The notes beneath the pieces are model-generated. The model made no database searches and was not told where the DNA came from. It saw nothing but the letters and a program-made list of their open reading frames with translations. The position numbers and the translations under genes were made by a program. From Gorsachius magnificus (lineage: Eukaryota; Chordata; Aves; Pelecaniformes; Ardeidae), in assembly GCA_034008185.1 (NCBI GenBank), contig CM067081.1, positions 11,593,821-11,657,820 of the forward strand: a stretch of 64,000 bases of DNA, read 5' to 3'. Position 1 is the first letter of the stretch, and each line of letters starts with the position of its first letter. This document shows, piece by piece, positions 1 through 13,400 of this stretch.

Positions 1-2350
1 CTTTGCTTGTACACCTTACCCCACAAGCAAATCTGCAAAAGCAAGGGAAGATGCAAAAAACTAAGTGATGGACAAGGCCTTTAGCAACCTCATTTAGCTG
101 TGAAGTCAGCCCTGCTGTGACTGGTGAGTCAGACCAGATGATCACCAGCGGTCCTTTGCAACCTAAAATATTCTGTCTTTCTGTAATCCCCATGACATCA
201 AGCTTTTAGTTGAAGAGCTCACCTTTTGAAGCACTGAGCTGGAATTCACTATGTATGTCCCCAGTGCAGATGTCTATAGATGAACTAGTCCCTCAGTGAA
301 CAATTTTCAGTTATCTGGGAAAAACGGGCATTTTGAAGGTGCAATTTATCTCATCTGCTTTAAAAGACAACTTTAGAATAAGGATCACCCATGCTCTAAA
401 GTATATCTATTTCTCGGAACTGACCCTATGTTGTTTTGTTAGTACAAGTGTGAGTACAAATCAGTACAAAGTTTGTCGCTACAATGCGGAGGCTGGAGTC
501 CACATTTCACTATCCCCATTGCAAAAAGGTGTATTAATGTGCAGGAAAAGGCACCAGAAATGCTTTAAAACTTACCCAGTAAAGAAAGGAAAAAGAGAGG
601 AACACCTGGATATCTGACATGATCAGAAAATAATTCAGAAGTAGGCACAGCGATACTATCCGAAGAGGAAATTACCTGAATACCTTCTCTTCAATTCCTC
701 AGGCAATGCTTCACTGAGCATGTGGTACCATACAGACAGGTAACATATCTGTGGTTTGGCTCCATTTCCCATGTTTCACGATTCCAATTGTAGGTCACTG
801 GTATTTCTTCTTAGCTTCCAGGGAGAAGTCCAGAGAGTTCACTACCACACTGAAGCCCCCACCCAGTGGTTCCAGAGTCCAGAGGGTATATGGTCCATAG
901 GCCAGCCAGTTCCTGGGGTGCTCTGCTGAAACGGGGTTAGCTGGTGGCTGAGCTTTTATGTCTGTTAACGTTGACACAGTTCACAGAAAAGGGCTCTAAC
1001 AATCTAATTCCCATGGCTGTTTTAACCAGGCAAAATTTAATGTGGCAACACCTAAACTGTTGTCAATTTAATTATCCAAAGAGAATTTTAATAGCTAACA
1101 CAGAAACAAGTTGTACATTCTCACCCCACTTCTGTTCTGGACATTAGTAATCTCCTAGCAGAGATGCCAAATTTTTGAAATAAGACAGCAAAAGAACTTT
1201 TTATTTTTTTTTAATAGTGAGTACATAATTACTATGCTGAAAAAAATAAAACATGGAGAAACACAAGTCCCATTTCAGTTTTTCCTCTTCTTGATAAAGT
1301 TTTACTCTGTGCTCATCAGTGTAATTTCTTAGCACCTCCCCACCTGAGGCACTTCTAGCAGCTGAGGTGGGCAGAGTTAATTGGAGTGTGTTGTTCGGTG
1401 CTGCGTGTTGCCCTCTGCTTTGTAAGAGAATGCCTGGTCACAGAAATACCCCTTGCACTGACAGCAGAAGGGGCACCAGTGTTTCCAAAGGTCATTTGCT
1501 GTGGTGGGGCATCATTCCACAGCCTGGAGGATTCCCCAGAGAGGCCCTACACCTTGGTGCATGAGCATCCTCCATGGCAAAGAGCTGAAGCTGACTGCTG
1601 AGCAGGTAGGAACACCAGGACTCCACAGACAGTCTGGACTGCCTGGTCCTTGTTCTCCCAAAGCTGCTTCCTCTAGCTCAGGATGTGTTCCCTGTGCCCC
1701 CCACACACACCCCGCCCCCAGGCTGACCACAACCTTTCTCCTCCCCGCAACTAAGGTTTCACTTAAAGGGTATGTTTTCATCTGGAGATGTATACAGACT
1801 CTTGATGCTATCCTGTGCTCATCATTCTCATCAGCTGTAAGGGAACAGCAAATACTTTCAACTCAAAATCTTCCACGTAAATCTGCACTACCTTTGATCA
1901 GACTGTTGCTCTTCCATCTACAGAGGAGTAAGCCATAATTGTGGTACAGATCTTACATCTAACTACCTCCATGATTTATAAGAAACCTATATAATGAAGC
2001 AGTTACCAAAACAAACTTCAGAGCTCAGATTTTCAAGCGAGATTTTGACAAGTACAGAAAATCCCCTGCATGTTGCTCTAAAGACTTAAAAAAGCCTTAG
2101 AATTAAGTTCATTGTGGAATATAGAAAAGGTCAACCCAGGGACATTTTACAAAGGAAGAGAGGGCATTCATGTGCCTCAGGTCCTCCTGGTGTCAGAGTT
2201 TTCCTGTTCGCATGGCACGGAGCCATCTGCTTACCCTCTGCCTCCACTAAAGCCTGAATGCACTGATCTTGCGTTGTTTGATGATGGATTCGTGTGCTGC
2301 TTTAAAATACATTTTGCACTGATACCGCTGACTCCACAAAATAGTGTTCC
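1..2350. other. Non-genic DNA, nothing recognised
   Basis: No exon, RNA gene or mobile element could be recognised in this stretch. Short open frames occur on both strands (the longest about 145 codons near 1.5-1.9 kb) but they overlap each other on opposite strands, show no known domain, and have no convincing splice or start context. They are treated as chance frames. Confidence 0.6.
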
Positions 2351-2352
2351 TG

Positions 2353-2392
2353 AGCTCCCTTCCAACCTGAATTATCCTATGATCCTGTGATT
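2353..2392 (+). mobile_element. CR1 3'-end fragment (very short)
   Basis: The stretch reads as the last ~40 bases of an avian CR1 element: a 'CTCCCTTCCAACCTGAATTA' segment followed by a degenerate ATCCTATGATCCTGTGAT tail. Only the extreme 3' end is visible, which is typical of heavily 5'-truncated CR1 insertions; the sequence before it is not recognisably CR1. Confidence 0.55.
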
Positions 2393-2799
2393 ACGCAAAG
2401 ACTTTGACTGTCATCAGGCAAAGGGCTGCCTGTGGGGAGATTAACTTCACATGCAACTGGGGGTATTTATAGAGTAGAAGTCACTGGTGAGGTACAGCTG
2501 CCTCTGTGAGGGAGCGCTCCGATTTAGCTGCATTGGCTCACGGCACTTGTACATTTGTGCAGGAAAATGGTACTGCCTGGTGCTGTCCCTTTTTACAGGG
2601 TTTCAAATACGAGCATCTGGGAAAGACCATACTTAGTCCTCTTTCTAGATGTCTCCTTCCAGGAACTCTACAGAATGTCCATATGTTACCCTGTCAAAAA
2701 TGGCATCACTTATCCACAGAGAGTAGAGAAGCAGTAAGTTCAGAAAGCTTGACGCTGAACAAGGTCTTAAGTAACCCAGATCTTTTCTAATCTCTGCTA

Positions 2800-3655
2800 C
2801 CATTTCTTAATGGGAACCTTAACCTCCTTGACATCTGCTGGAAGAGCAACATGATGAGATACAAGTAATCCAGAAGATTTTTGGAGGGTGTCAGGTGTCT
2901 GGATGGATCAACCAGGATGATGAGCAGCTGGACCTGCTATTCACTAGCAAGGAAGAACTGGTTAGGATGTAATATTCAGTGCAACCCTGGCTGTAGTGGC
3001 AAAGAAAGAGTGGGTTTCAAGGGCCTGAGGAGACTGAGGAAGGCAAGGAGCAGAGTACGAAACCTGGACTCCTGGCAAGTAGACTTCAGTTTGTTCAGGA
3101 AGGTGGGATCCCATGGGAGACAGTGCTGAAGGGAAAATATACTCAGGGAAGCCATCAGGTCTCTAAACAGAGGTGTAGATAAACTGGATCAAATCCGGCA
3201 TACGGCCACCAAAATGGTCAGGAGATGGAGCACTTGACCTGTGAAGAGAGGCTGAGGAAGCTGGACTTGTCCAGGATGGAGAAGAAACAGTTTTGGGGGG
3301 ACCTAACAGCAGCCTGCCAGTACCTATGAGTAGGTTTTTGAGAAGATGGAGCCAGGCTCTTCACAGTTGTGGATGGCATGGACACAAGAAACAATGGTGA
3401 TAAACAGGAAGACCAAAGTTTCAACTGGGTATAATAAGAACTTTTCAACATTTGGACAGTCAGGTACTGGAAAAGGAGGTCCATAAAGGCTGTGGAATCT
3501 CTATCCTTGAAGGTTTTTCAAGGTCCAACTGGACAAAACCCTGAATAACTTAAATAGCGTGGTCTGATCTCCTAGCTGACCCTGCTGTAGACAGGGGGTG
3601 GACTAGTGATCTCCTGAGGTCCAACCCAACCAGAATGATTTTGTGGTTCTTTTTC
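2800..3655 (+). mobile_element. CR1 LINE, 5'-truncated and decayed
   Basis: This is an old CR1 copy read on the plus strand. The 5' part (about 2.82-3.13 kb) resembles the section between the endonuclease and reverse transcriptase of CR1 ORF2. It then jumps to the 3' part: a segment reading as the conserved 'cactTgacctgtgaagagagg..gaggaagctgg' block, then the 'ggactagtgatctcctgaggtcc' block and a degenerate tail ending near 3,650. There is no long open frame; the reverse transcriptase core between 3.13 and 3.18 kb is missing, so the element has lost an internal piece as well as its 5' end. Confidence 0.8.
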
Positions 3656-3849
3656 TGCTATTGTGTTTTCTTGCAATCAACAAACAACTTCAGTCTGTGT
3701 CAAACCCAGGGAGCTATGAGGTACAATTTCCTGCAATAAGCCAAGAGATAAATGAGAGCAGAAGATCTGGAAGTTACTGAAATAGATGTATTATAGCAAA
3801 CCATCCTACTGAAGAAGAAAAGTGTAGAGAGTGTTATGATTGCATCAGA

Positions 3850-4260
3850 GGTCTTTAAAGACTTGAAAATCAATAGAAAACCAAGTAGGAACTAGAGAGC
3901 ATGGCTGTGGCAAGGGATAAAAAACCAGAAAACTGGAAAAAAGAGTTTCACTTAGTGGGTTATATAAAAGCAATAAAAAAAAGACTCTTACAATTATGTT
4001 TGAAATGAGAAAAACAAAGGTCTAGTAAGACCTGATATTATTTGCAGAGCAAATAATAGATGTTGCAGAGAAGGTTGAAGTATTCAGTAACTTCTTAGAT
4101 TTTTGTCTGGGAAAAAAAAAAAGCTTACTAATGATTCATGTGAACTTCAACAAGGAGATAAGAATGTGGGCTAGAAAGCAGAAAGGACACATTAAATAAT
4201 GAATTTCAGTTGGCAAAGCCCAATGGGGTTCACGCCAGAAATTATAAGGAGCCTGTCGTC
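3850..4260 (+). mobile_element. Possible ancient CR1-like relic
   Basis: Fragments translate to pieces resembling CR1 ORF2 upstream of the RT core: near 4,070 a stretch like E-K-x-E-V-x-x-x-F, and near 4,220 a stretch like N-G-V-H-A-R. The frame is broken many times and the rest cannot be aligned by eye. A protein-profile search of this interval against CR1 ORF2 would settle it. Confidence 0.35.
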
Positions 4261-7200
4261 TCTGAACCAATTTTTACTAAGAAGTGGAGAGGAGCAAACC
4301 CAGTACTTGTTATAAAAAGGAAAAGGACACTCACATAAATAAAAGACCCACCATTTAGAAAACAATTCTGAGATATCTGACAGTCTGAGCTGCACTTGTG
4401 TAAATTGATAATGCCTGACTGATGGAATCACAGAAGTAAAGAATCAGCCATGAAGTATTACTCATAACTTGAGGCCTGATTAAAAGCAACCCTGGGGAAA
4501 AACCTCTTATTGAATTCAGCTTTTTTATAAGCCAGGGCATTTTCTTTTATATTTAATTTGAAAGTTTATGAAAAAGATGTTCACTTGTCAATTATGAAAG
4601 TTGGTTAATATATTTTTCTATAGACCTGTAGGTTCAAAAAGAGGTAACAGATATACTTCAGTTTAAAGAAGAATGAGCTAATACAAAACATCTGTGCTTT
4701 AGTATCCCTCAAGTTTAGAAAAGTTCTGCAGCAGGAACATTTTTTTCCAAAGCTCACATCAACCTCTATTTTAAACTTTATCATGAATATATTGTTAATC
4801 TTCTTCTATGGGCCCTAAGGTAATGAACTTATCACTTTGTGTGCATCCCACTCCCAGCTGATTTTGCATGATCCAACATAGAATATTTCTGTGAGGTATT
4901 TTCATTTAATGATCTCATAACTGATTAAATGCTAGGACTGAAAGGCATCCTTCAGCTCCCCTTAACAGAGTCCAAAGCACATGACACCTGATTACCTTTT
5001 GGTGCTTAGGTATGCCAGTGACCTTAGTGAGTCCCCCAATCCATTCACACTTTCAACTTCCTCAACAAATTCTTTAGTTAAAATGAAAGATTTTGGCACT
5101 ACTCAGCATAGAAAAGAGACCTAGAATAAAAAAATTAATCTGGACTTTTAGTTTCAGTTTTACTTTAATTTCATCCCAGAATTGATCTTGCTAAGTCCTT
5201 TCCTCAGCTCCTAGAAAAATCAGTAGAGATTGTAAAGTTATGCCATAATTTTTGTTCATTCAGGTTATCCAGAGCTGAGACATGAATACTCTAATCCTAA
5301 GAACTACAAACCAAAAATATCAGGCAAATCACCAGCTGGTATATAACTCAATTAAGCTGCAACTGTTTATGCCAGCAGAGGATCTAGCATTCCTCCTGAG
5401 ATAATAAAAATTAAACAAGTGGGATCTTCTTATAGCTCTGAGTCTTATTATGAGTTTACAGCAGCTCCTGCTGTTTTGAATGCTAGGTGCTAAATACCTT
5501 TAAAACCTCTGCAACACTGGATTTTCATTACATCAAAGAGTCTAGAGAAGCACACTAAGTACCAACACATATCTTACCAGGTAAGTGCTATTTGCCCGTT
5601 AGATGGTAATTGCCATTTTAGATGATCGTTGGATTAAATACTAAAAGTAAACTCCTCTCATATCCCTTTAGCAAGTGCCTTCCAACACTCTCTTTTGAAA
5701 AAAAATGCTAATTGTGGTTAATTATGATTTAAACTTTATGGATAAATCAGTTAAGAATAGCTGCAAATAAACAGTGATTTTCAAAACAGGATTAAAATAT
5801 GTGCCAATCTATGAAAGTTCTATATGACTTATTGAGGTTCTGGGTTTCTGGAGTTTTAATTGGGTTTTGTGTTCTAGGAAATAATAACAAAAATGTTATC
5901 GAGACTTCAAAACACTGAGAAATTCTAATTAAATCAACATTAAAAACAAGCGCACTGACTAATTCTGGTAAATATCCAGTCAATTTCATTGATTTTAGCT
6001 AATATATTTACCCTAATATCATTTGGATATTTTAAAAGTTAAGAGTGACCTAAGGAAACATTTTTAACTCATTTATCTTACTGGTCTTTGAGCAGTGTGT
6101 TGTTATACACAGTGAGTACATTAGAGAGAAAGTAATAACAGACTGTAATGAAAAATGTAAAACTTTGTTTTATTTTCCTAGTATGACCAGACTTAATGGC
6201 ATAGCAAATGTCCAACACCACCATGCTGGAGACAGGGAAGCCTGAAGGGGCGTTAGGTCTAGCAAAGCTGATGAATGGCATCCTGTGGAGTGCGGGACTG
6301 AATCCCCGGAGACACAGGAGAAAAAAGAGAGTGTTCAAAATGGGTATGCAATGGTCGTAACTCACAGACCACGCCAGTGGTTTCAGCACTGAAAGAGCCA
6401 GGAGGCAGGTTTCCAGCCTGCATCTTTCCTGGGTCAGTCTCTCCACATCCCAGCACTGGGGTGCCCACAAGGCACAGCCTTGGCGAAGTGGCCCAATTAA
6501 GAGTATCTGATAAAATAGGAACGTGAGCGTAAAAAGTGTGTGTGCACGAATGGAATGCCCAAACACTGGGATGGTGCTAAAGAGAAAGGCAGCCATCAGC
6601 TGAATTAAAGAGTAACCAAGGAAATAGAAAGAGGCTTTTGAAATACAGGAAGAATCATCATGAAAAGAAGTATAAAAGAAGCATGATCCTTTGTAACAGG
6701 AGGAAAAAATCTGAAATGTGGAGTGTGATGAGGATGCTATGATGAGCTTTCATCCAGCTGGTTGACTGACAGTGTGAGGTGCAACAAGCAGGGACCCACA
6801 CCATGGGTATGTGTCCTTGTGGGTTGCTTTCTTGCCAGTGTAAGGACTGATGGATTGCAGGAAGCAGCACAGGTGCAAATAAAACCAGAGCACCACCGGG
6901 GCATCTCACTGTTAGAGGTGGCCAACTCCAGTGGGCTACAAGCCTCAGCGGGCTTCCTCCTGCCCCAGAGGTATTGATGGAGGCTGGTGCAGCTCTGTGT
7001 CCACCCCCCGCCCCCCCCAATACAGCTGGCCACACAGATGAACACAGACACAACGTGCTGTCTTTGTCAGCACCCACAAAAATAAGCATCATGCTCACAC
7101 AGACATGAACAGCCCTCAAGAGCCTGAACCTCTTTCTTTTCTCCTGTTGACAACATTGAAGGCTTCTGATGGGACAGACACAGATGTGCTGTAGGTCTTT

Positions 7201-9952
7201 CCAGGATCTGGTCTGAGACCCTCGGTGTATCCAGGAGCTGCTGTCTCCTGGCAGCTGGCCCCCAGACCTTGGGGCCCTGCAGGTCCTCGGCATTTCCCCA
7301 AAACAGGCACCAAGATCTCTCACCTTCCTCACTCACATTCACACACACCAGCCCAGAAGAGAGGGTGCCTCCATCAAGCAGGCAGTTAGAAAGATGATGT
7401 AATAAGAACATAGGGTACACTGCAGTGACCAAGCACAGGGCTCGGTCAGACAAGCACGCTGACCAGCCCCCATTTACAGCCAACCTTTCAGCTCCTTGGT
7501 CTCTCTTTCTCCATGTTTTTTCCTCTCTAGTCCATCTTGATCCCTCCCTTTCCTTGTTTTTGATCCTTCCCCTAAGCATCCCATAATAATGTTTCACACA
7601 TTCCCACAATTCCTTTAGAACATCCCATAAGTTTTGCACAGTTCCACCTACATCCCATAATGAATCTACAGCCCTGTAGGCAATAAACCCTCAGCCTGCA
7701 GACCCTTCCAGGGAGAGATCTCCTTTGGCTGCCTTGGCTGGTGGGCCGATGGGCTGATCCTGCTCCTTCAACAGTCCCAGGGGTAGCCAGTTCGGGGTGA
7801 CCTTCTCCCATTTTAGGTTACTAGTGTTCAACTGCCTGTCATTGTTCCTCCCAGGGTATTTATGTTCATTGTGTTTGCTCTATCATCACATAATCTAAGC
7901 GTAAGGGATGCCACGCTCTCAAAAAAGGGGCTTGTGCTTGTAACCCACACTTCTTTGGGAATGTGTGTGTCTGGAGAGGGTTAAAACTTTTTCAAATTAG
8001 TTATGGAAATAGATTTAGAAAGGGGAGTTACCAGCTGGGTGTGGCAACAGTGTGGCAGAGTTTTTTAAGGTTACTAATAACCTGGATAAACACAAGCATC
8101 TAGTGCCACTTAAGATTTCCAAGCGTGTCCTGCCTGGCCTCCAGCTGTTGCACCTGCCAGCCCCAGGTGCTGATAGCTCAGACATCTAGGCCCCTCAACT
8201 GGTATTCAATGCTTACATTTACCGAGCCCCTAAATTTTGAATTTTGTTCCTACATAAAAAGCTTAGTATTTGAGGATTTGGTTAGCTGAGAGCAACTACA
8301 GGCTAGCTTCCAATCTTAGACACTTCTGTGCCATTCTGCATTCAAAGTAAGCTCCTTTTACAGTCTTTGGGCTCCCATGGCTAAAGCTGTTTGTTGAAAT
8401 GTAAGTCTCTATCTGCTGTTGCAGATGCCCTGTGGTATTTAAGGTGCCTGTGTGGGGCTTAGTTAATACAACACAGAACCTAAAAAAGCTGTGTCTGTCT
8501 GGACTGGTAGCTGGTAACAAGGCGGGATACCTTGGATACTCAAAGCAGGTGAGCTATCTTCCAGCAACTGAACTGAAGTCCTAATGAATGGTGAGCCACT
8601 AAGTGTCTGCTTTAGGATGAAATGAATTTCTCAGTCCAGGCTCCCTTGACTATAACAAAAAGGAGCTGAATTCACCTGCCTAAGCAGGTGTGTCCAGCAT
8701 CATTTGAGGTGGTCTAAAGGTGCTACCTGGAGCTGCCACTCCAAAGGGGCACGGGTTTGCTGTAGGACCATTGTCACATCTGCCAGTCCTGAGCAGAGGT
8801 TTGGGGCACCCTCAAGGACCTCAAATAACACCATGTACCAAAGTGCAGGCAGCTGAAAGGAGCCCTAGATCTGTCCAAACTATAATCATAGCCTAGACAC
8901 ATAGCTCACATACAGACATCTACGTGAAGAGACCCTAATTTAAAGAACTTAATTTCAAATGGAATCCTTTGCAGTTTTTTCTACCTCTGCTGTGTACTTT
9001 ACCAAGCTTGGTGTACCCAGATACCACAGATGAGGTCAGCCAACCTCAGAAAACTGCCGAATGACCTAAAACAGTCAATGATGCTTAAAGCAAGAGAAAG
9101 CAAAACCAGTAGCTGTGTCGGGGAGACAATGGGATTACACTCATGCCCATTATGCGGTATAATGAGGAGCAGTGGCACTCGATGTAACGAGCAGTGGTGA
9201 CCGTGGTGCATGATCACATTCTCGCTGACAGTCTGAAGAAGAGCATGAAATACATGAACCCAGTGACCTAGTGATCTTGAGTTAAGACTCACATCTCACT
9301 CATCATTAACACCTATGTGAGTCATTAAACCCTGGCAAAGACATTACATGAACTTTTATTCACTATCTGCTGCCAACTGCATTGTTTAGTTGTTGTTCTG
9401 ACTGGAAAACTCACTTCTACTAGAAGCTATGAAAAGAAAAAGAAAAAAGAAAAATGAGAGTGAGAAACATTTCTGTTTGTCAAGAATCAATGACCAGCCA
9501 GACACCCTCTTCACTGTGGCACGTATCTGTCAGCTTAGTTAATTAGCAAGTCATCAAAGAAAATAACTTTTTGGCTTGCACATAGATTGAATTGTAACTA
9601 TAATTTGACAGGAGGGACTTCAGTCACATTTGTGACAAACCCGGTTATGTTGTGTGAGAGGTGTTTCTCATCGTCATTTCAAGTACATGGTACTGGAACT
9701 GCCAAAATCACATGGACCAGGGTGAAAATGCTTACTGGTTTGTGCCAGGCATACACTGGTAAACTGTTCCTGCTCTGGCGAATCACCCTGGACACAATTC
9801 ATTATTAATGGGCATTTGATCTACTAAAGGACTTTTGCAGTGTGAGAGAGGAATGCTGTGGACCAAACAGAGGTGGGATCTTGTGTGCTTAGGACATGTT
9901 ACACAGCTTCCTCCAGTTACAGAGGATGGGATTGGATTTGATTTCTGTGTTC
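4261..9952. other. Non-genic DNA
   Basis: No gene or repeat family was recognised. The part from about 6.2 to 7.85 kb is more GC-rich than its surroundings and holds several overlapping minus-strand open frames (up to 224 codons). They contain no domain I recognise, and their overlap in different frames argues for low stop-codon density caused by composition rather than coding. A C-rich tract lies at about 7,005-7,018. Confidence 0.5.
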
Positions 9953-9957
9953 CTATA

Positions 9958-10489
9958 TGTTGTGGTTTAACCCAGCTGGCAACTAAGCACCACGCGGCGC
10001 TCGCTCACTCCACCCCCCGCCAGTGGGAGCGGGGAGAGAATCGGGAAAAAAAGTAAGACCCATGGGTTGAGATAGAGACAGATTAATAAAAGAATAACAA
10101 CAACAACAACAATAATAATAATACAATATACAGAATATACAAAACAAGTGATACACAATGCAATTGCTCACCACCCACTGACCGATGCCCAGCCCGTCCC
10201 GAGCAGCGATCACTCTCTCCCAACCAACTCCCCCCGAGCATGACGCCATATGGTCTGGAATAGCCCTGTGGCCAGTTTGGGTCAGCTGTCCTGGCTGTGC
10301 CCCCTCCCAGCTTCTCGTGCACCTGGCTGAGCAAGCAAATCTGAAAAGCCCTTGACTGGTCTAAGCACTACTTAGCAACAACTAAACCATCAGTGAGTTA
10401 TCAACATTCTTCTAGTACTGAATCCAAAACACAGCACTGTGCCAGCTACTGTGAAGAAAATCAACTCTACCCCAGCCGAAACCAGAATA
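9958..10489 (-). mobile_element. Solo LTR of an ERVL-like element, with target duplication
   Basis: On the minus strand the LTR starts with a slightly mutated TGTCCTGGTTTCGG-type end (at 10,489) and ends in TTAAACCACAACA (at 9,958). It is flanked by a perfect 5-bp direct repeat CTATA (9,953-9,957 and 10,490-10,494), the target-site duplication expected of ERVL-type integration. Internally it shows the subtype-A features: a 'gcatcggtcagtgggtggtg' type block, a TATATTCTGTATATTCTG repeat (here in reverse), and an (AAC/AAT)n microsatellite at about 10,098-10,123. No internal retroviral sequence is present, so it arose by LTR-LTR recombination. Confidence 0.93.
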
Positions 10490-10494
10490 CTATA

Positions 10495-13400
10495 TAACAG
10501 TAGAGCCCATGCATACGTATTGAATGTTCGGGCACTGGCCATAACCTTTTTTAAAACTTATTTACTAACTCTTCGAGGTATACCAGAAAAAAACCCTAAT
10601 AACCCCTGGAGAGACCCAAGATGTACAAACAGTCCCTGCGGGAGCATTCCTGGAGGCAAGAGCACATGCCATCACTCTGCCTAAGATGGTTTAAGGCTGA
10701 GAATTATCCCTCTCCAGACTGTGGCTGTTGTCTTTAAAATGGGAAAGAGCTGAACTATGAAGAGCTGTGTTGCTGTTTTCTTTTACAGAAAAAAAAAATG
10801 TGGACAGTGATATTTGTCACACGCTGTATTATGTGAAAAAAGGTGCTGTTTATACTGAAGCAAGATACGTCTGGGGTAATATGTTTCCAGAAAGAAGCAG
10901 CATTAAGAAAGAAGAAAAAGTCTCCTCAGTGGTGGCTGTTGTGTCCTCAAATCACAGAAGAAATGCGTAATTAAAAACTGTGATCATTTTTATCAGTGAG
11001 ATTGCATATTGCATACCAGATTCTTTTGGAATTTTAATTTCTGACAGGAGGAACTATGTTTCATGTTTTAACACTAAACACTGTCAATATTCAACAGACA
11101 CTGTGTAATATTGATAGCTTTTGCAAGACAATGAGACAGCAAAGAAATTGCACAGCCTCCTTTGGAATGGTGGTTGAGTGGCTGTCATCAGCGCGTTGAT
11201 GATACAGCAAACTAATCTGCTTCTTTCAGATGTTTAGCATCAGCATAATTGCAACGAGCAAGATACCTTCTGCAAATATTCATAAATACTCCACAGAACC
11301 TTGCAGATATTCTGGAAGAACAGCCACTCAAGGCATCAAAGAATTAGCATGCGCAAGAGTGCTGAATTAACACAAATACCTTCTGGTTTGTTCTCTGTGA
11401 TTATGTACAACCTGCCACCCGTTACCCAGGGTGGAAAATAAAAAAGAATGTAATGAAACCGAAGAATCACTCTGCTCCTCAGCTTAACTACAAGTTCATA
11501 AACTTGTCCTTCAGGGAAGAGATTACTCATGCTGACCTCAGATTTAATTGGTCATCCATTCTGGATGCATGGGCATTCAAGCATGTTGACGTCGGTAGAT
11601 AGGCTTTGGGACGTACAGACACACTGGCCTGTTATAAACTTTCACCGAGCTCACAAGGCCTCATCCTCACAGGATAAACCCCACTTCTTAGCATTTTTCA
11701 CCCTATTAATAGAGAAATAATCCATGAACAATTGTCCTCTGGACAAATGGATTGATGCATCTGTTGCAAGAGCAAAATGGGGGGTAAAAAACCACTTTGT
11801 TTTAAACACATTATTTCCTTTAGCACCAAAAATTATTTCATTAATTCACTGATAAAATTATTTGTTTGAAGGAGGTGCTCTGCAGTGTGGGAAGATATAC
11901 TACAATCTACTCTAAATGAGTAACTTGGACATTTCTTTTTTTTCTTTTCTTTTTAAAAGATAGAGAGATATTAAGTGATATACGCCTATTCCCTGCTTTT
12001 TACAACAGTTTTTAATGCAGTTTACTGATCAAATAAAACATACTTATACACATACGCAGACCTATAGACACACAAACCAGCTTTAATTCTGGAGGAAATT
12101 TTCCTTTTAACATATCAGAGGAAAGATTCCATAAACCTTGGCAATTCTTCAAGCAATAACTAAATCCTTTCTGCACCTGAGATCCACATACCTGACTCAC
12201 AGAGATGTCAGTCTTCCACATGAAAATCAAAGTTTGAGCTAATTGGTATTTTATCCATTAGATTTACTTGTACATCGTATTTCACACTTCTGAAGACTCT
12301 TCAGGCATGGAGCTGCTCCCCACTGAGCATCAGTGGACTTTTTATAATACAATTATCCATTCTTACAGAATATTTCACAGTACTGTAAACTTCATGCCTT
12401 AATTATCATTCCCAGCACCTGCTGTTCTGTTATGACCAAGCCCAGCTAACTGTGGTAGATAAAGAGCCCGTCCCTTCCTTCTTTGCTCCTAGATCCCTCC
12501 TTTCCTCAATAAGCCCAGGCATCTTTTGTCACATAAACCTCCTTGATAGTCACATTTCATCCCTACTGGCATTCACAGGCAGGCACAAGGAGTGGGGATG
12601 GGTATTAATTTGACAGCAGTATCACTTCCAATTAGATTCTGTAACAGCTTTGTAGTCCTCCCTGCCTCCACAGGCACACACATTGCCTCTGAGCACAGCC
12701 CCCAGTACTGTGTCAACTTCTCCAACAGTTTCCTTTCCTGCTCCTCTGCCCTTTCCCCCTTCCTACTCTGAGGCTGACTCCTGACGTAAACTGCAAATGG
12801 AACAACATAGGAACATCACGACGATGCAGAAGAGAGTAGTAGTGATGTTAAACTGTTTCCATTTTCTTTCAGAAATAATGTGCCATCTTGCACTCCCTAT
12901 TTGCATCCCTTGTCCATTCATTGGTTTAATATGCATTCTGCTCCGTATCAGACTCCACGTTTCACAGGGTGTCATTTCTTCTACAGTCATTCTCTTTAAC
13001 ATCAGCATTGCCAGGCACATGAATAATTAATTGCACATTTTACAGGGCTGTCTGTGGGAGGACATGAATGAGTTATGACCTTCTCTGATTTAAACTCAAG
13101 AGCCTCCACAAATTCTGCTTTAGAGTACAAATTTGCCTTGTTCCTAGGACCTAGTTCTCTGGTAGCAAACCTTAAGCCCACTCTCTGAGCTTGGTTTGCC
13201 TCTCTTAATCTAGATTTTCCTTTATCGCCACACAGAAAGCTGTCTCCAATCCCCAGTTAAAAACTTCTCTTAAAATGCTAACTCAATTTTCTTTATTGTA
13301 ATTAATCAGATTTCTTCTTCCTGTCTCCCCCAATTATAGTGAATGTGGCCAATAATTGCTCATTGTCTGTTTTATAGCAACTTGTTACAACCAGAAAGCT

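Noticed and set aside
6078..7811. Set of long overlapping minus-strand frames
   Set aside because: Three frames overlap with no known motif, so a GC-richer composition is the simpler explanation. An unrecognised repeat or non-coding RNA remains possible.
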